In this document: in pieces, positions 33,297-45,400 of the stretch
Layout: every line of letters starts with the position of its first letter
How positions within the stretch are numbered: the stretch's first letter is position 1
Assembly (NCBI GenBank): GCA_950295325.1
Contig: OX485803.1
Coordinates: 62,573,554 to 62,637,553 of the forward strand
Direction: 5' to 3'
Source of the DNA: Polytrichum commune
Lineage: Eukaryota; Streptophyta; Polytrichopsida; Polytrichales; Polytrichaceae
DNA: 64,000 nucleotides
Position numbers and translations under genes: made by a program
Notes under the pieces: generated by a model
Told to the model about the DNA's origin: nothing
The model's database searches: none
What the model saw: only the letters and a program-made list of their open reading frames with translations

Positions 33297-34270
33297 TGTC
33301 TCAACCCTTGCTAGGTCCCTTAATAATCTTGCCAATTTTCGTTTCTAGCAAAGGTTACGAGCGCTAACCCTTCGCATTCCGCCATGCTAATGGATAGCTC
33401 CTCTTACCCCGGACCAATAGTTCATAGGAGGGAACCAACCCTCCTACTTTGCTTTCGGGGCTCACCCCTTAATCGGTAACCCATTTCCCCAATGTGGACT
33501 TCCATCCATGGAAGTCCAATCCTATGTTGATCATCGCGTTGCCGGAGCAACACTACAACAACCCGAACCATACTAGGCAACTATGGCCTCACAATGGGCC
33601 AATGCCCATGGAGGCCGTGCCGTTCGGCCTCGGGTGGGTGAGGCCACACCACCTCACCCATATAAGCCTCTAGGACTCTACACGGAGCCCCTACCCCACC
33701 GCCAACCAACCTCTTGTCTCTCTACCAAGAGTTGGGGCCAAGTGGACATTTTCCTTTAGCTGCTGGGCCTAGAACCCCCCCCAGCAGCTTCAGACCATCA
33801 TAACTTCCTTGTATGATGTCTGATCATAACAACCAACCACTCCATGTTCATCTACGCTTCACGTAGATGCCGATGGACTCCTCGCTTGCCCCATTCGGGC
33901 AAGTCTTGAGGAAGTTATCCCTGTTTGAACCTTGGCAGTCCCGGGAATCACTCCCAGGCACTGCTGTACCAGGGCGCTGTCCCGGGACAGCACCCCACTC
34001 AAATGGCCATAACTCCTAGCTCACACCTCTGATTGAGGTGATCTTGAGCATTCTAGAATCACCACGCCATGAGCTACGCATAGCTCATGGCCTCACCCTC
34101 ATGCCTCCTAGTCTTTGTGGGTGGGAGGCGTTCCCAACGCCCGGGGCCCTCACCCACACTAGGATCACTTGGGCCCTCTCACCAACGGCGCCACAAGTCC
34201 CGGGTGTCACTCCGGGGTCCCCCTTCTGCCCATGGTGTTTCGGCCACTCCTCATGGAGAGGTGCGCGACA
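33297..34270 (-). repeat. LTR H without target duplication
   Basis: A complete 974-bp LTR (TGTCTCAACC...GCGACA) lies inside element G. The left flank ends CTACCCC and the right begins ATAGAGG. In the intact copy these positions are separated by about 165 bp (38436-38600). That stretch is missing, and the flanking pentamers do not match. Confidence 0.88.
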
Positions 34271-34624
34271 ATAGAGGAGAAAGAAAAAGCCGCCATAGAA
34301 TGGTGTCAAAGAGGTACCATTGGCGGTGCATAAAGGAAGATATAGCCCACTTTGTGAAGGCTTGAATCAAAGTGCCAAGTGAACCGAGCCTCTTACCAAA
34401 ACCAAGGCGGCTTCTTGCAACCGTTGCCTATCCCGTTGGCGCCATGGCATGGTATGTGCATGGACTTGATCACAAGTTTGCCGGAGTTACATGGGTATGA
34501 TGCCATCTTGTTGATGGTAGAGCGGTTTGCCAAGTTCGCACACATGGTGCCGATTGTGGGAACCGCCACCGCGTTGGAGACCGCATAGCCTTTTCTCAAA
34601 GGATGGTTGAGGCACCACGGGTTG
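34271..34624 (+). pseudogene. Integrase fragment of element G
   Basis: Encodes the end of the zinc region and the first catalytic D (MCMDLITSLPELHGYD) up to the family-wide TAG after TALETA. It is cut at CACGGGTTG by LTR I. Confidence 0.8.
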
Positions 34625-35596
34625 TGTCGCGCACCTCTCCATGAGGAGTGCCCGAAACACCATGGGCACAAGGGGGACCCCGGAGTGACACCCGGGACTT
34701 GTGGCGCCGTTGGTGAGAGGGCCCAAGTGATCCTAGTGTGGGTGAGGTCCCCGGGCGTTGGGAACGCCTCCCACCCACGAAGACTAGGAGGCACAAGGGT
34801 AAGGCCATGAGCTATGCGTAGCTCATGGCGTGGTGATTCTAGAATGCTCAAGAACACCTCAATCCGAGGTGTGAGCTAGGAGTTATGGCCATTTGAGTGG
34901 GGCGCTGTCCCAGGACAGCGCCCTGCTACAGCAGTGCCTGGGAGTGATTCCCGGGACTGCCAAGGTTCAAACAGGCATAACTTCCTCACCACTTGCCCGA
35001 ATGGGGCAAGTGAGGAGTCCATCGGCATCTACGTGAAGCGTACATGAAGATGGAGTGGTTGGTTGCTGGAATCAGACATCATACAAGGAAGTTATGATGG
35101 TCTGAAGCTGCTGGGGGCTTCTACGCCCAGCGGCTAAGGGAAAATGTCCACTTGGCCCCAACTCTTGGTAGAGAGACAAGAGGTTGGTTGACGGTGGGGT
35201 AGGGGCCCCGCGTGAAGTCCTAGAGGCTTATATGGGTGAGGTGGTGTGGCCTCACCCACCCGAGGCCGAACGGCAAGGCCTCCATGGGCATTGGCCCATT
35301 GTGAGGCCATAGTTGCCTAGTATGGTTCGGGTTGTTGTAGTGTTGCTCCGGCAACGCGATGATCAACATAGGATTGGACTTCCATGGATGGAAGTCCACA
35401 TTGGGGAAATGGGTTACCGATTAAGGGGTGAGTCCCGAAAGCAAAGTAGGAGGGTTGGTTCCCTCCTATGAACTATTGGTCCGGGGTAAGAGGAGCTATC
35501 CATTAGCATGGCGGAATGCGAAGGGTTAGCGCTTGTAACCTTTGCTAGAAACGAAAATTGGCAAGATTATTAAGGGACCTAGCAAGGGTTGCGACA
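34625..35596 (+). repeat. LTR I (5' LTR)
   Basis: 972 bp, TGTCGCGC...GTTGCGACA, directly followed by the primer site. It is closest to LTRs A, B and F in the CTAGGTCCC variant. Confidence 0.92.
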
Positions 35597-36714
35597 CTTG
35601 GTATCAGAGCAGGGTTCCAATATTTGAGCTAGCACTTTGAGGGAAGCATAGCTATCATATAAGCGGGTTATGATGGTGACCCGGGGTTTCCAAAAGGTTG
35701 TAAGGCTCAAATTGGAACAAAGATCATGTGCAAGTGGATTTTGACCATACCATTGGTTCTAATGACAATGGTGGGCATGAGGGTGGATTTGGTAAGGAAA
35801 ATGGAGGAGTGCATTGAAAAGGGCTCCCTCAAACCTCAAAAAAACATTTGGGGCCTAGAATACCGAAAGGACCCAAAACCTTGGAGGGCATTAATGTTGG
35901 ATTGAAATTCCAATTCGAAATGCTTGGAAGGTATTGATGTTGGAATGAATTTGGTGCTAATGAGGCACCCGGGGCTTCTTAAGGCCTATGTGCGCTATTC
36001 AAACGCACAAATGAAGGATACACCTAAAACGGACGAGCTTTCTAAGAAATGCATCCTTTTAGGTGGGGTTTTAAAAGCGGGTGGTGGATGCCTTGTTTAA
36101 GTCCCCAAGGCTTCTTGAGGACATGGTGGGGACCATCAAATTTGCAAGAGCATTGAAGCCGATGGTCCTAAAAAGAAGTTTGGCGGCGCATCACCACAAG
36201 TGGCTTTAGCCAAATTAGGTCCCAAAGAAATGAGTGCAAATTGTTTGGTCCATTTTACTTGGGCAAAACATGTTGGTGCCGCGGACGGAATGTTGAAAGG
36301 TGGCTTTATGCTTCTAAAGCAAATCATACTTGTGCCGCGGACGGAATGTTGGGAGGTGGGTTTGTCCTACCAAGGCAATTCATGTTCGTGCCGCGGACGG
36401 AGTGTGGGAAGGTGGCTTGGTGCTACCAAGGCAAAACATGTTTGTTTTGCGGACAAACTATTAGAAATTGGTTTTGTGGCACCAAACCAATTTGTTCCGC
36501 GGACGAAATGTTTAAAGTTGGCTTTACGGACCAAGCCAAGCCAAGTTGCCGAGGACCGAATGTAAGACGATGGCATTGTGGCCAAGGCTAGTAGCCTTAA
36601 GCCAAGGCCAAATCTTTTGTACCTTGAGGCTCAATGAATGGGAGAAATGTCTCATGTGTTGACAAAGAGGCTACCACTCCTTCTTGAGCCCAAAATTCAC
36701 AAGGGAGTTGGGGC

Positions 36715-37104
36715 TTGCCGATTGATAGAGCGGGCAAGCCCACCAAGGTGCGGTTTGGAAAGGTCGAACCGCATGAAACAAAGGAGGCTGCGATGCATGT
36801 AACCTTTCAATGTGGGACATTGGATTTTTGTCAAAATTTCACACCATGTGAAATAGATGAAATGCATGTCATTGTGAAGGTTACCTTCTTTGAAACTCAC
36901 ATGATAGATGTGAGGTGCAAGCCGGTGTGCTTGCCGTGCATTATGATGTGTCATAATGGCAAAGAATTGAGGTTCAAATTAACAAGGACTCCTATGGTAG
37001 GAGGATCCAAGTTGAATTTGATCTTAATGGACCAAATGAAATATGGTAAACATAATGGTCGTGATTCAATTGAAGCAACTCCAAGGAACTCATGGGGAGG
37101 CTAG
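36715..37104 (+). pseudogene. Protease-like open frame, element I-J
   Basis: 129 codons starting MPIDRAGKPTKVRFGK, with GTLDFCQNFTPCEIDEMHV and FETHMIDVRCKPVCLP. It stays open in three copies, although the rest of the element is full of stops. Protease homology is weak: only the C-terminal beta region can be argued, and no catalytic DTG is present. Its start context and true role are unknown. Confidence 0.55.
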
Positions 37105-37399
37105 GAAAGATGGGCCTCCCCCAAACCATACTTGTAGGATGTTGGTGAGATACAAGGATGTATTCACCAATGTGTTGCTAAAAATGTTACCGCCAAGAAG
37201 TGAATTGCAACTTTGCTCAAGAAGAAATTGAGTTCTTGAGGCATGTGGTGACAAAGGAAGTTGGTGGACAAACATGAAGAATTTCAAGGCAATCCAAGAG
37301 GAGAATTGGTCCTTGACTCAAAAAAAAAAGCTTAGGTCATTGGTTGGCCTAGCCAACTACTACCACCACTTCATTCTAGATTTGTTTTAAGGTTGCTAG

Positions 37400-38090
37400 G
37401 GCCTTACTCGACTTATTGAGGAAATGACTATTCCAAGAATGGGATGAGCCTTGTCACCAAGCCCTTGGGAAGCTCAAGAGCAAGTTCCCTTCACAAGATG
37501 TGGTTAAGTTTCCGGGTTTTCATAAGCATTTTGAGGTGCACATGGAGACGAAGGACTTTATCATTGGCGGATGTTGATCCAAGATGAATGCCCATTGCAT
37601 ATGGGAGCATTAAGCTTAAAGGTTGTCAAACCTTGTGCGACCTGTGAAAGAAATGGCTATCCCAAGAGTGGGATGAGCCTTGCCACCAAGTCTTTGAGAA
37701 GCTTAAGAGCAAGTGACCTTCGCCGCCCGTGCTCAAGTTCGCGGAGTTTGACAAACCTTTTGAGTTGCATACGGGGGCGAGTGACTTTACCATTGGCGGA
37801 TGTTGAGGCAAGATGGATGGCCATAGCATATGAGAGCATGAAGCTCGATGGTTGTCCCACCTTGTGCGACTTGTGGAAGAAATGGCTATTCCAAGAGGGG
37901 GATGATGTTTGTCACGAGTCTTTGGGGAGCTTAACACCAAGTTCTCTTCGCCGCCCGTGCTCAAGTTCGCGGAGCTTGACAAACCTTTCGAGGTGCATAG
38001 GGGGGTGAGTGTCTTTGCCAATGGCGGATTGTTGATGTAAGATGGATGGCCATTGCATATGCGAGCATGTAGCTCGATGGTTGTCAAAGA
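37400..38090 (+). repeat. ~230-bp tandem array, element I-J
   Basis: Three units carry the WKKWL..EWDE and SSPPVLKFAEFDKPFE-type blocks in plus orientation. Confidence 0.8.
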
Positions 38091-38429
38091 AGACAACCAA
38101 CTCATGACAAAGAACTTCTTCGCCGTAGTGCATTGCTTGAAGATGTGGCAACACTATTTGGGGTCGTACAAAGCAAAGGTCTACATGGACAATGTATCCT
38201 AAAAGAATTTTGACATACAAGCGTAAGTGAACGCCAAGTCATTGCGGTGGCATGATAGTTTGGCGCTTATGAAGGTGGATTTGATCCACAAACCGGACCG
38301 TGGAAATGTGGTGCCGGATGCGCGAAGTAGACCACAAGAGTTCCAAGCAATGAGAACCATCCAAACCTTGTGGCTAATGTGTGCCGGCAAAGGAAACTTG
38401 TGATGCAAGATACGGGAGGGGTAAATTAA

Positions 38430-39590
38430 CTACCCCAAAGCACAAAAGCTTTTAGGTGAGCTTCGCAAGAGCAAGGTGCTCAAAGAAGTTAAGTTGGTGG
38501 ACGGATTGTTCAAGTGCAAACAAAGTCGGATATATGTGCCACAAGGCAAGTTGAGGCTATCGGTTTTGAAGGAGGAATATGATAGTCCTATTGCCGGCCA
38601 TAGAGGAGAAAGAAAAAGCTGCCATAGAATGGTGTCAAAGGGGTACCATTGGCGGTGCATAAAGGAAGATATAGCCCACTTTGTGAAGGCTTGAATCAAA
38701 GTGCCAAGTGAACCGAGCCTCTTACCAAAACCAAGGCGGCTTCTTGCAACCGTTGCCTATCCCGTCGGCGCCATGGCATGGTATGTGCATGGACTTGATC
38801 ACAAGTTTGCCGGAGTCACATGGGTATGATGCCATCTTGTTGATGGTAGAGCGGTTTGCCAAGTGGGCACACATGGTGCCGATTGTGGGAACCGCCACCG
38901 CGTTGGAGACCGCATAGCCTTTTCTCAAAGGATGGTTGAGGCACCACGGGTTGCCAAGAGTGATTGTGTGGGATCAAGATCCAAAGTTCACAAGTGCATT
39001 TTCAATGCATTTCTCTAAGGAGGTCGGAATGAAACTAAGGTTTAGCACGACCTTGCATTCCCAAATGAATGGGAAATCGGAGCGTGTGAATGGAGTCTTG
39101 AAGCAATACTTGAGGAACTTGGTGGGGGCGGACCAAGGAGATTGGGCGGACTATTTGGATCGAGCGGAGTGTAATTGCAATGTAGCCACGCACTTGGCTA
39201 CCAAGGGGTGGTCTTTGGTGGTGGCTTATGGAGTGGATGCGCTCCAACCTATTAACCTAGCTCTCGAGGGGGCACATTCAACACTAGAGTTCAACCAACA
39301 TGGTGAGGACTTGGCCAAGAAGCGTGAACAAGTCTTGGAGATGACCAAGTTGTTGGTGGAGAAAGCCCGAAGGTGCTACGGAGTGCAAGTCAATGCCGGA
39401 AGACGCGAAGTGGAGAATGAGGTGGGCCAAAAGGCGTTGTTGAATGTGAACAACTTCACTTAGCCGGAAGGCCTCACTCCAAAGTTCATGTCCAAAATTG
39501 GAGCTCCGTTTCCCATTGTGGAACAAGTGGTCAAGGACATATATAAGTTGGAATTACCGCCGGAGATCAAAGTGCATGCGACATTTCATG
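38430..39590 (+). pseudogene. Integrase remnant, element I-J
   Basis: The best preserved integrase of the family. The zinc region (AGHRGERK) is at 38590-38700. The first D (MCMDLITSLPESHGYD) lies in a frame at 38708-38917. The second D (VIVWDQDPKF) and E (NGKSERVN) lie in a 175-codon frame at 38936-39463, and the GPY-like tail runs to 39590. Breaks are the TGA after HFVKA and the TAG after TALETA, both shared with other copies. Confidence 0.87.
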
Positions 39591-39719
39591 TCTTATTACG
39601 AAAGTCATTTTAGGACGACACCTTATGGCCCGATCACAAGCAAGTGATTAGGCCACCTCCCGACCTTGTGGACGTCATTTGGAACATGAGGTAAGAGGGC
39701 ATCCTCAAGTGTAGGAAGC

Positions 39720-39890
39720 CCAAGTGAAAAGGAAAGAAAATGTACAAAGGAATACTTGGTGAAATGGTGAGGATACCATGAGAAAGAAACCGCTTGGGTG
39801 GCGGCAAGAGACATGGTCAACACCAATGAATTGGTGAAGCACTTTGAAGAAACTAAGGCTAGACATTCCAATAAAAAGAAGCGTAGGCAT
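39720..39890 (+). pseudogene. Chromodomain remnant, element I-J
   Basis: Encodes EYLVKW, a TGA, then GYHEKETAWVAARDM and NELVKHFEETK. This is a chromodomain pattern (aromatic cage W/Y residues, C-terminal helix) placing the family among chromoviruses. Confidence 0.75.
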
Positions 39891-40706
39891 TGATGAGGAC
39901 ATCAATATCCTTTAGTGGGGGAGAGACTCTAGTAGCAAACATAGCTTCGAGGTTAATTGCTCCACAACATGCACTTGTTCTTTGGCTTGAGGGAATAAAG
40001 TCCAAACTTTAGTGGTGCAAAGAGAAAAGTATGAGATGAGGTCCTAGTCTTGTACTTGTGCTTGGTTAATGGAAGAGGGGGAATAGACATGCCAAACTAG
40101 GTTGGGTAAGCCGACTAATTGGGGCCATGGCTTGGAGGGGCCTTGGATAAAACCAAGAAACTTCTTAGTTGTGGGCTTGTCCGGGCGGGGACAAGGTGAT
40201 GGCGCGTGCTCATAAAAGTGCTACCCGCGAGCTAACGAGAGTTGGCGCATGGGAGTCATGAACCCATGTCTCGAAAGAGCAAAGTGGGAACCGAGTCGGG
40301 CGGGACTTGGCATCACCCCCGTGCGATGGAGGCGTGGCTTAACAATGGAAAGCCATCTCGGAGTTGCAACCGAGACAACTTAGTGGAAGCGTTGAGGTCT
40401 CGCCTAGATGTGTCATGTTAGGCTAGTGGAGCCTAACGGGGGAGGCCCCAAAGGAGGGGCAACCCAAGTGAGTCCCAAAGTAGGTGGGTCTAGTATAGGT
40501 TAGGTCCTTGGATGAGAGATCCAAGGTCGCTAACGGACCACCTAGGAACGACATCTTTGGGACTATGCCAAATTTGAAGATGCATTGTGGGGGTCGCGCC
40601 CTAAGGTAAACACAATGCCGCACCATAGAGGATGGCAACTTGAGAATTGGTGTGCCGACTATGAGTATAGTCGATGAGGGCATCGACTCCGTTTGGTGGG
40701 GGTGAG

Positions 40707-41399
40707 TGTCGCGCACCTCTCCATGAGGAGTGGCCGAAACACCATGGGCAGAAGGGGGACCCCGGAGTGACACCCGGGACTTGTGGCGCCGTTGGTGAGA
40801 GGGCCCAAGTGATCCTAGTGTGGGTGAGGGCCCCGGGCGTTGGGAACGCCTCCCACCCACAAAGACTAGGAGGCATGAGGGTGAGGCCATAAGCTATGCG
40901 TAGCTCATGGCGTGGTGATTCTAGAATGCTCAAGATCACCTCAATCGGAGGTGTGAGCTAGGAGTTATGGCCATTTGAGTGGGGTGCTGTCCCGGGACAG
41001 CGCCCTGGTACAGCAGTGCCTGGGAGTGATTCCCGGGACTGCCAAGGTTCAAACAGGCATAACTTCCTCAAGACTTGCCCGAATGGGGCAAGCGAGGAGT
41101 CCATCGGCATCTACGTGAAGCGTAGATGAGGATGGAGTGGTTGGTTGTTATGATCAGACATCATACAAGGAAGTTAGGATGGTCTGAAGCTGCTGGGGGC
41201 TTCTAGGCCCAGCGGCTAAGGGGAAATGTCCACTTGGCGCCAACTCTTGGTAGAGAGACAAGAGGTTGGTTGGCGGTGGGGTAGGGGCTCCGTGTAGAGT
41301 CCTAGAGGCTTATATGGGTGAGGTGGTGTGGCCTCACCCACCCAAGGCCGAACGGTAAGGCTTCCATGGGCATTGGCCCATTGTGAGGCCATAGTTGCC
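40707..41399 (+). repeat. LTR J (truncated 3' LTR)
   Basis: Starts TGTCGCGCACC after a purine-rich GGTGGGGGTGAG tract and matches the other LTRs until GGCCATAGTTGCC, where homology ends. Confidence 0.9.
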
Positions 41400-41422
41400 G
41401 GGAAACTCAAGTATGTGAGCGT

Positions 41423-41453
<31 letters not shown>

Positions 41454-41590
41454 TTGGAGAGCGGAAAATTTAGATTTTGTTGGGTAATTTTAGGAGAAGC
41501 AGTGCCTATTTCCGTGGAATTAGAGATAGTTTGAATTCTATATTTGGAAAGGTACCCCCATTCCCGTGGACATAATAACCCAGAATTGTT
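41400..41590 (-). mobile_element. Second leader fragment of the methyltransferase-type Ty3 family
   Basis: Matches 14040-14199 (GGGAAACT, a GAGCGGAGAGCGG run, GGAAAATTTAGATTTTGTTG) in the same orientation. It continues past the point where the first copy is cut, into CGTGGACATAATAACCC. No LTR end or primer site could be fixed. Confidence 0.65.
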
Positions 41591-42407
41591 TGAGAAACCA
41601 ACGGATCCTATAGGCGTGGAAGATTGCATTTGTTGTCAAACATCTTATAGTATATGTTTTCAAATGTATCATATTAAATTAGGGCTGACGTCACCAAATT
41701 GAAATCAAAATACCATACACAAAATATTTTATTGGTCAACAAAATGTAGCCAACCTCAAGACTTACAAAAATGGGTAGTTAGTTAAAATAACTATATACT
41801 CTAGTTTAGGGCCATCTACACCCTATCTGCCGGGCATGTCCAATATGGGTAAAATGATCCAAAGAACATGCCATAAAACTCCGTCACACCATAACAGCCT
41901 TCCAATTCAGTCCTTAGCTTAGCCAAAGACCTCAAAGACAAATCCCCCAAGTCCAACCTTAGAATCCTCTTGGAAATTTTTGAGGTGACGTGCCGGCTCT
42001 TTGAGAACAACATGAATTTTAATTTAAAAAGTTTGACGAGGTTATGTTCGCGTGCCAAACAAAACTTCCAATTGCTATATAGCAATTGGGATTGGAAGAC
42101 GGCCAATGTGATTAGTGTGCACAACCATAAAATAAACCATCCACACTAATAGAAAGTATGGTCCCCCTATAACTAAGATCTCACACTAAGAGCCGAGAGC
42201 TAGATTGTTTTGTGACTAGAAGTTAAGAGATCCGAACGATGAAGAAAAAATAAAGAATGCAATGCGGGTTGACATATGAATATGAAATAATGGAAAGAAA
42301 GAATGAAACTTGCGCCGGATATCAAAAATAAAACCAACACACAACTTTTATTAAAGCCGGATAACAACAACAAACGGAGTTATAATCTCCAAAACCAAAA
42401 TGATAAA
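41591..42407. other. No recognisable gene
   Basis: AT-rich sequence with one 102-codon minus frame (41816-42124) that shows no domain. A homologous leader or LTR of the Ty3 element may reach into it, but the limits cannot be seen. Confidence 0.4.
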
Positions 42408-45400
42408 CTAAGGGCTTGGAGAACATTCCCTATCACTCTCCTCACCCTCATTTGCTTCTAACAAGAAAAGATTTCGTGTTCCACGCGAGAAATGACGAAC
42501 GCGAGGAGGAGATGGGGACTCCGCCTTCGCAAAACAATCCGCCATTGCACTAGCATACGGGGGAAGCTCAAACGGCTTCGGAGGACTTGAAAACATGTCT
42601 CGACGAATGACTGCGACCTCCGCTGGCTCTCTAAACACCCAAGCAAAAGGATTAGAAACATGATGACACTAGAAAATGAGAATTTGAAATAAAAGCAAAC
42701 ATGGCAAAATATAGAAAGCAAACTTACGCACAAAGAAATCCGAATGCCCTCTTGGTCATCTTTTGAGGAGGATCAAAGATAGATGTAGACGGTGCGGCAA
42801 CTGAGCGAGATATACGCGCAGGCTGGGGATCGCGCATGGGGAGTAGGAGTGAATTGAAAATGACGGGGTCACTCTCAAGGGCCACAATATGCCGCTCAAG
42901 GGAGCGACATGCTGTAATCGAACCACCTAAAGCAAAGAGAGGTAAAATGTTAGTATGAAAACTAGTCAAGGAAAAATAATGGAAAATTCAAAGTAAGGAT
43001 GAAGTTGAAAAAGAAGGCGTACCTACACCACACTGCCAGTCCATAATAACATCATTCTTGTCGGTGAGAGTAGCGAGAAGGATGGAAAAAAAACAGGATG
43101 CTTCTCACGGGCACCTCGCCAAGGTACCCCATCACTGCGCATCGTCTGGCTCTTCTCATCGGTGAAGGTATTCAACCATCCATCTCGTTGGAGGTTGTAA
43201 CCATACTCTTGTATGGCCTCCTCCCGCACTCTAAGAACGGAGTTAACACGAACAAGAACTTTGATGTTGAACTTCCGAGTCTGCAACAATGAAAATGAAA
43301 TTGAATTGAAATGAAATGGAATTGAAATTGAATTGAAATTGAAATGATAAGCAATACGGAAGGGGAAGAGAGGGAGACTTGCTTACCACTCCAGAGGGAA
43401 CAACGGGAGATTGGAGGTCTAAATCATTCATTCCAAACCAATCTTCCGCGACGTAGAAGTCATAAGTGTGTGCCCAATCGAAAATACTCCTAGAAACACT
43501 GGCACTCGCACAATGGGCAAGAACAAGGACACCATGATCATAGAGGTTAGATTTCGCAAATGCAAAAAGACACTCATAGTATGATTCATGGAGCTTGTTC
43601 CAAGCAGGAACATCGGTGGAGATGTTCGGCACCGGCAAATTTTCGGGAATGTCGGCGAAGAGCAAATCGAGGCCCTTGTGAGTTGTAGTCGAGGTGTTCA
43701 CACGGGAACGACCTGCCCCAACCTGCAATTGAAACTTCATGAGAAAACAAGAAGGAAAGAAATAAACAAAGCAAAGGAAAAAAAATTGAGAATTGACGAA
43801 GGCAAGTATACAAACCTTGGCAATGAACTCTTGGATGCGGGTATATGCGGGGAGGGGACCTCCGGCAACCTCGGAATCCAGCATTAGTTGAACCATGTCC
43901 ACATTTTCGATGAGGGTAAGCGTGTTAGTGGCATCCGAAGAGGTGGCACTGGTATCCAAGAGAGCGGCCTTCCTCTTGCGAGGCAAAGAGAGGAGAGAAG
44001 TGCCACTATGAGATGGAGTGGCAAGAGATTGTGGATGAAATGCAGATGGAGTAACAGAAGGGGCAAGAGAGGGAGCAACGGAGGGAGCGATAGATGGACT
44101 GTGTGGAAGGGTGGGTGGCTCAACCGGGGTCTTAGAAGCAGACCGAGTGAGAATTTGGGAAGATGCTTGAGTGGCGGTCTTCTTTGCTCTGCCCTTTCTC
44201 CTTGGTGCCTTAGGAGGAGGAGGGGGAAGCTCAACGATGTCAGGGTCCTCCAAGGTAACAATGTTATTATCCAGAGCACTACCCACAAGGCTAGCAAACA
44301 AAGCCTTCTCTTTCCCGGGGACAAATCCTGCAGCACAATCCAAGTACCATCCACCACCCTGCAAGTGCAATTCGGAAAACTTGTTTGTTTGCGCGGTCGT
44401 ATACACGCAGAGGCTAGAAAAAATATTCACCCAGTCCGAGAGGTAGTCCGGCAAGGAAGATGAGGCCAATGCATTCTTCACAACCAATTCTCTCATGATA
44501 TACCTACATGACAAAACAAGAATGTAAGAAAACCAACAAAACGAGCAAGAAATGACATTAAGGAGAGGTGCAAAGTGGAGGATAGATGTATTACCGATAG
44601 GCTACACGCTTGATAGCGAGAGCCTCCTCCTCGAACTCCAAGAGATTATCACCTTTGGCAAATGCGATGTCAGGCTTATCGCCGAGATAAGGCTTGAAGG
44701 CCTTGTCCCAAAGGACAATCCGCCAATGATCAACGTACTCACGAGGGCGCAAGATAGTTTTTGATGCGTCCCAATCAATGTCGACGGAGAGGCTCTCCTC
44801 TAAGGTCTCAATTTCAACCGCGACTTCTTTCTCCAACTGCAGAGAAGGAGATGATTAGATATGAGATAAATGGAATAGAGGAAAATGAAAATGAAGAAGG
44901 CCGAGGAATGGATTTACTTGAGCCCAGAAGGACGCCTTGTGTAGCCAGTCGTCCAAAGCCCTCTCCCTCATAGGCTTGTCGACGGGGAACTTGTTATCTA
45001 ACCTTTCACGAAGGGGGGCGTTCCACCAGTGAAGCCACTTAGCTTTGAACGAAGCTTCGACCGGGCATGTGACAATTTTTTGCAATTTTTCAATTGTCAT
45101 GTCCGTCGAAGAGAACTCATTAAAATGACGGTCAATCTGTGCACAAAATAAAAATGATTTGAGTTCAAAAGAGTAATAGAGTTGAAGAGTGATTTGGATG
45201 AATTGCGTTCAAGAGTGATTTGAGTTCAAAAGAGTACCTCATAAAAGAAATCCTCTCCATTGTCAGGGTGTGCAACGGATATGTACTTCTTAAAAGAACG
45301 GGCCCGAATACTTTTGATTGTCCTCTCCTGGGCCTTGGTCATAACATTCCAAATCTCAGTGGCCGACCTCTCCGCAACGGGTGTGGTCTCACGGTAATGC

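Larger units (their letters stand above)
31011..34624 (+). mobile_element. Deleted TGTCG-family element G (plus orientation), with LTR H inside
   Basis: The 5' LTR G is at 31011-31984, with the primer site at 31987-31998. Gag is cut to about 190 bp and joined near 32180 directly to the ~230-bp tandem array. RNase H follows to 33296. There LTR H (33297-34270, opposite orientation) interrupts it. Integrase sequence resumes at 34271 and ends at 34624, where element I-J is inserted. The deletion of the rest of gag and the protease region is a simple junction in the sequence. Confidence 0.82.
34625..41399 (+). mobile_element. TGTCG-family element I-J (plus orientation, 3' LTR truncated)
   Basis: The 5' LTR I is at 34625-35596 and the primer site at 35599-35610. 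Then follow gag (35700-36700, minisatellite 36277-36565), the protease-like frame (36715-37104), RT scrap (37105-37400), tandem array (37400-38090), RNase H (38090-38440), integrase (38440-39590), chromodomain (39720-39890) and a 3' UTR to 40706. The 3' LTR J (40707-41399) stops after 693 of about 974 bp, where it joins a leader fragment of the methyltransferase-type Ty3 element. The copy is inserted in the integrase of element G after CGGGTTG; the right flank is lost. Confidence 0.9.

Noticed and set aside
14200-41399. Tandem duplication of a host gene cluster
   Set aside because: Target duplications (atagc, tagcc), LTR ends and primer sites show nested retrotransposon insertions instead.
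41816-42124. 102-codon minus frame as a gene
   Set aside because: No recognisable domain and no supporting splice or promoter signals.
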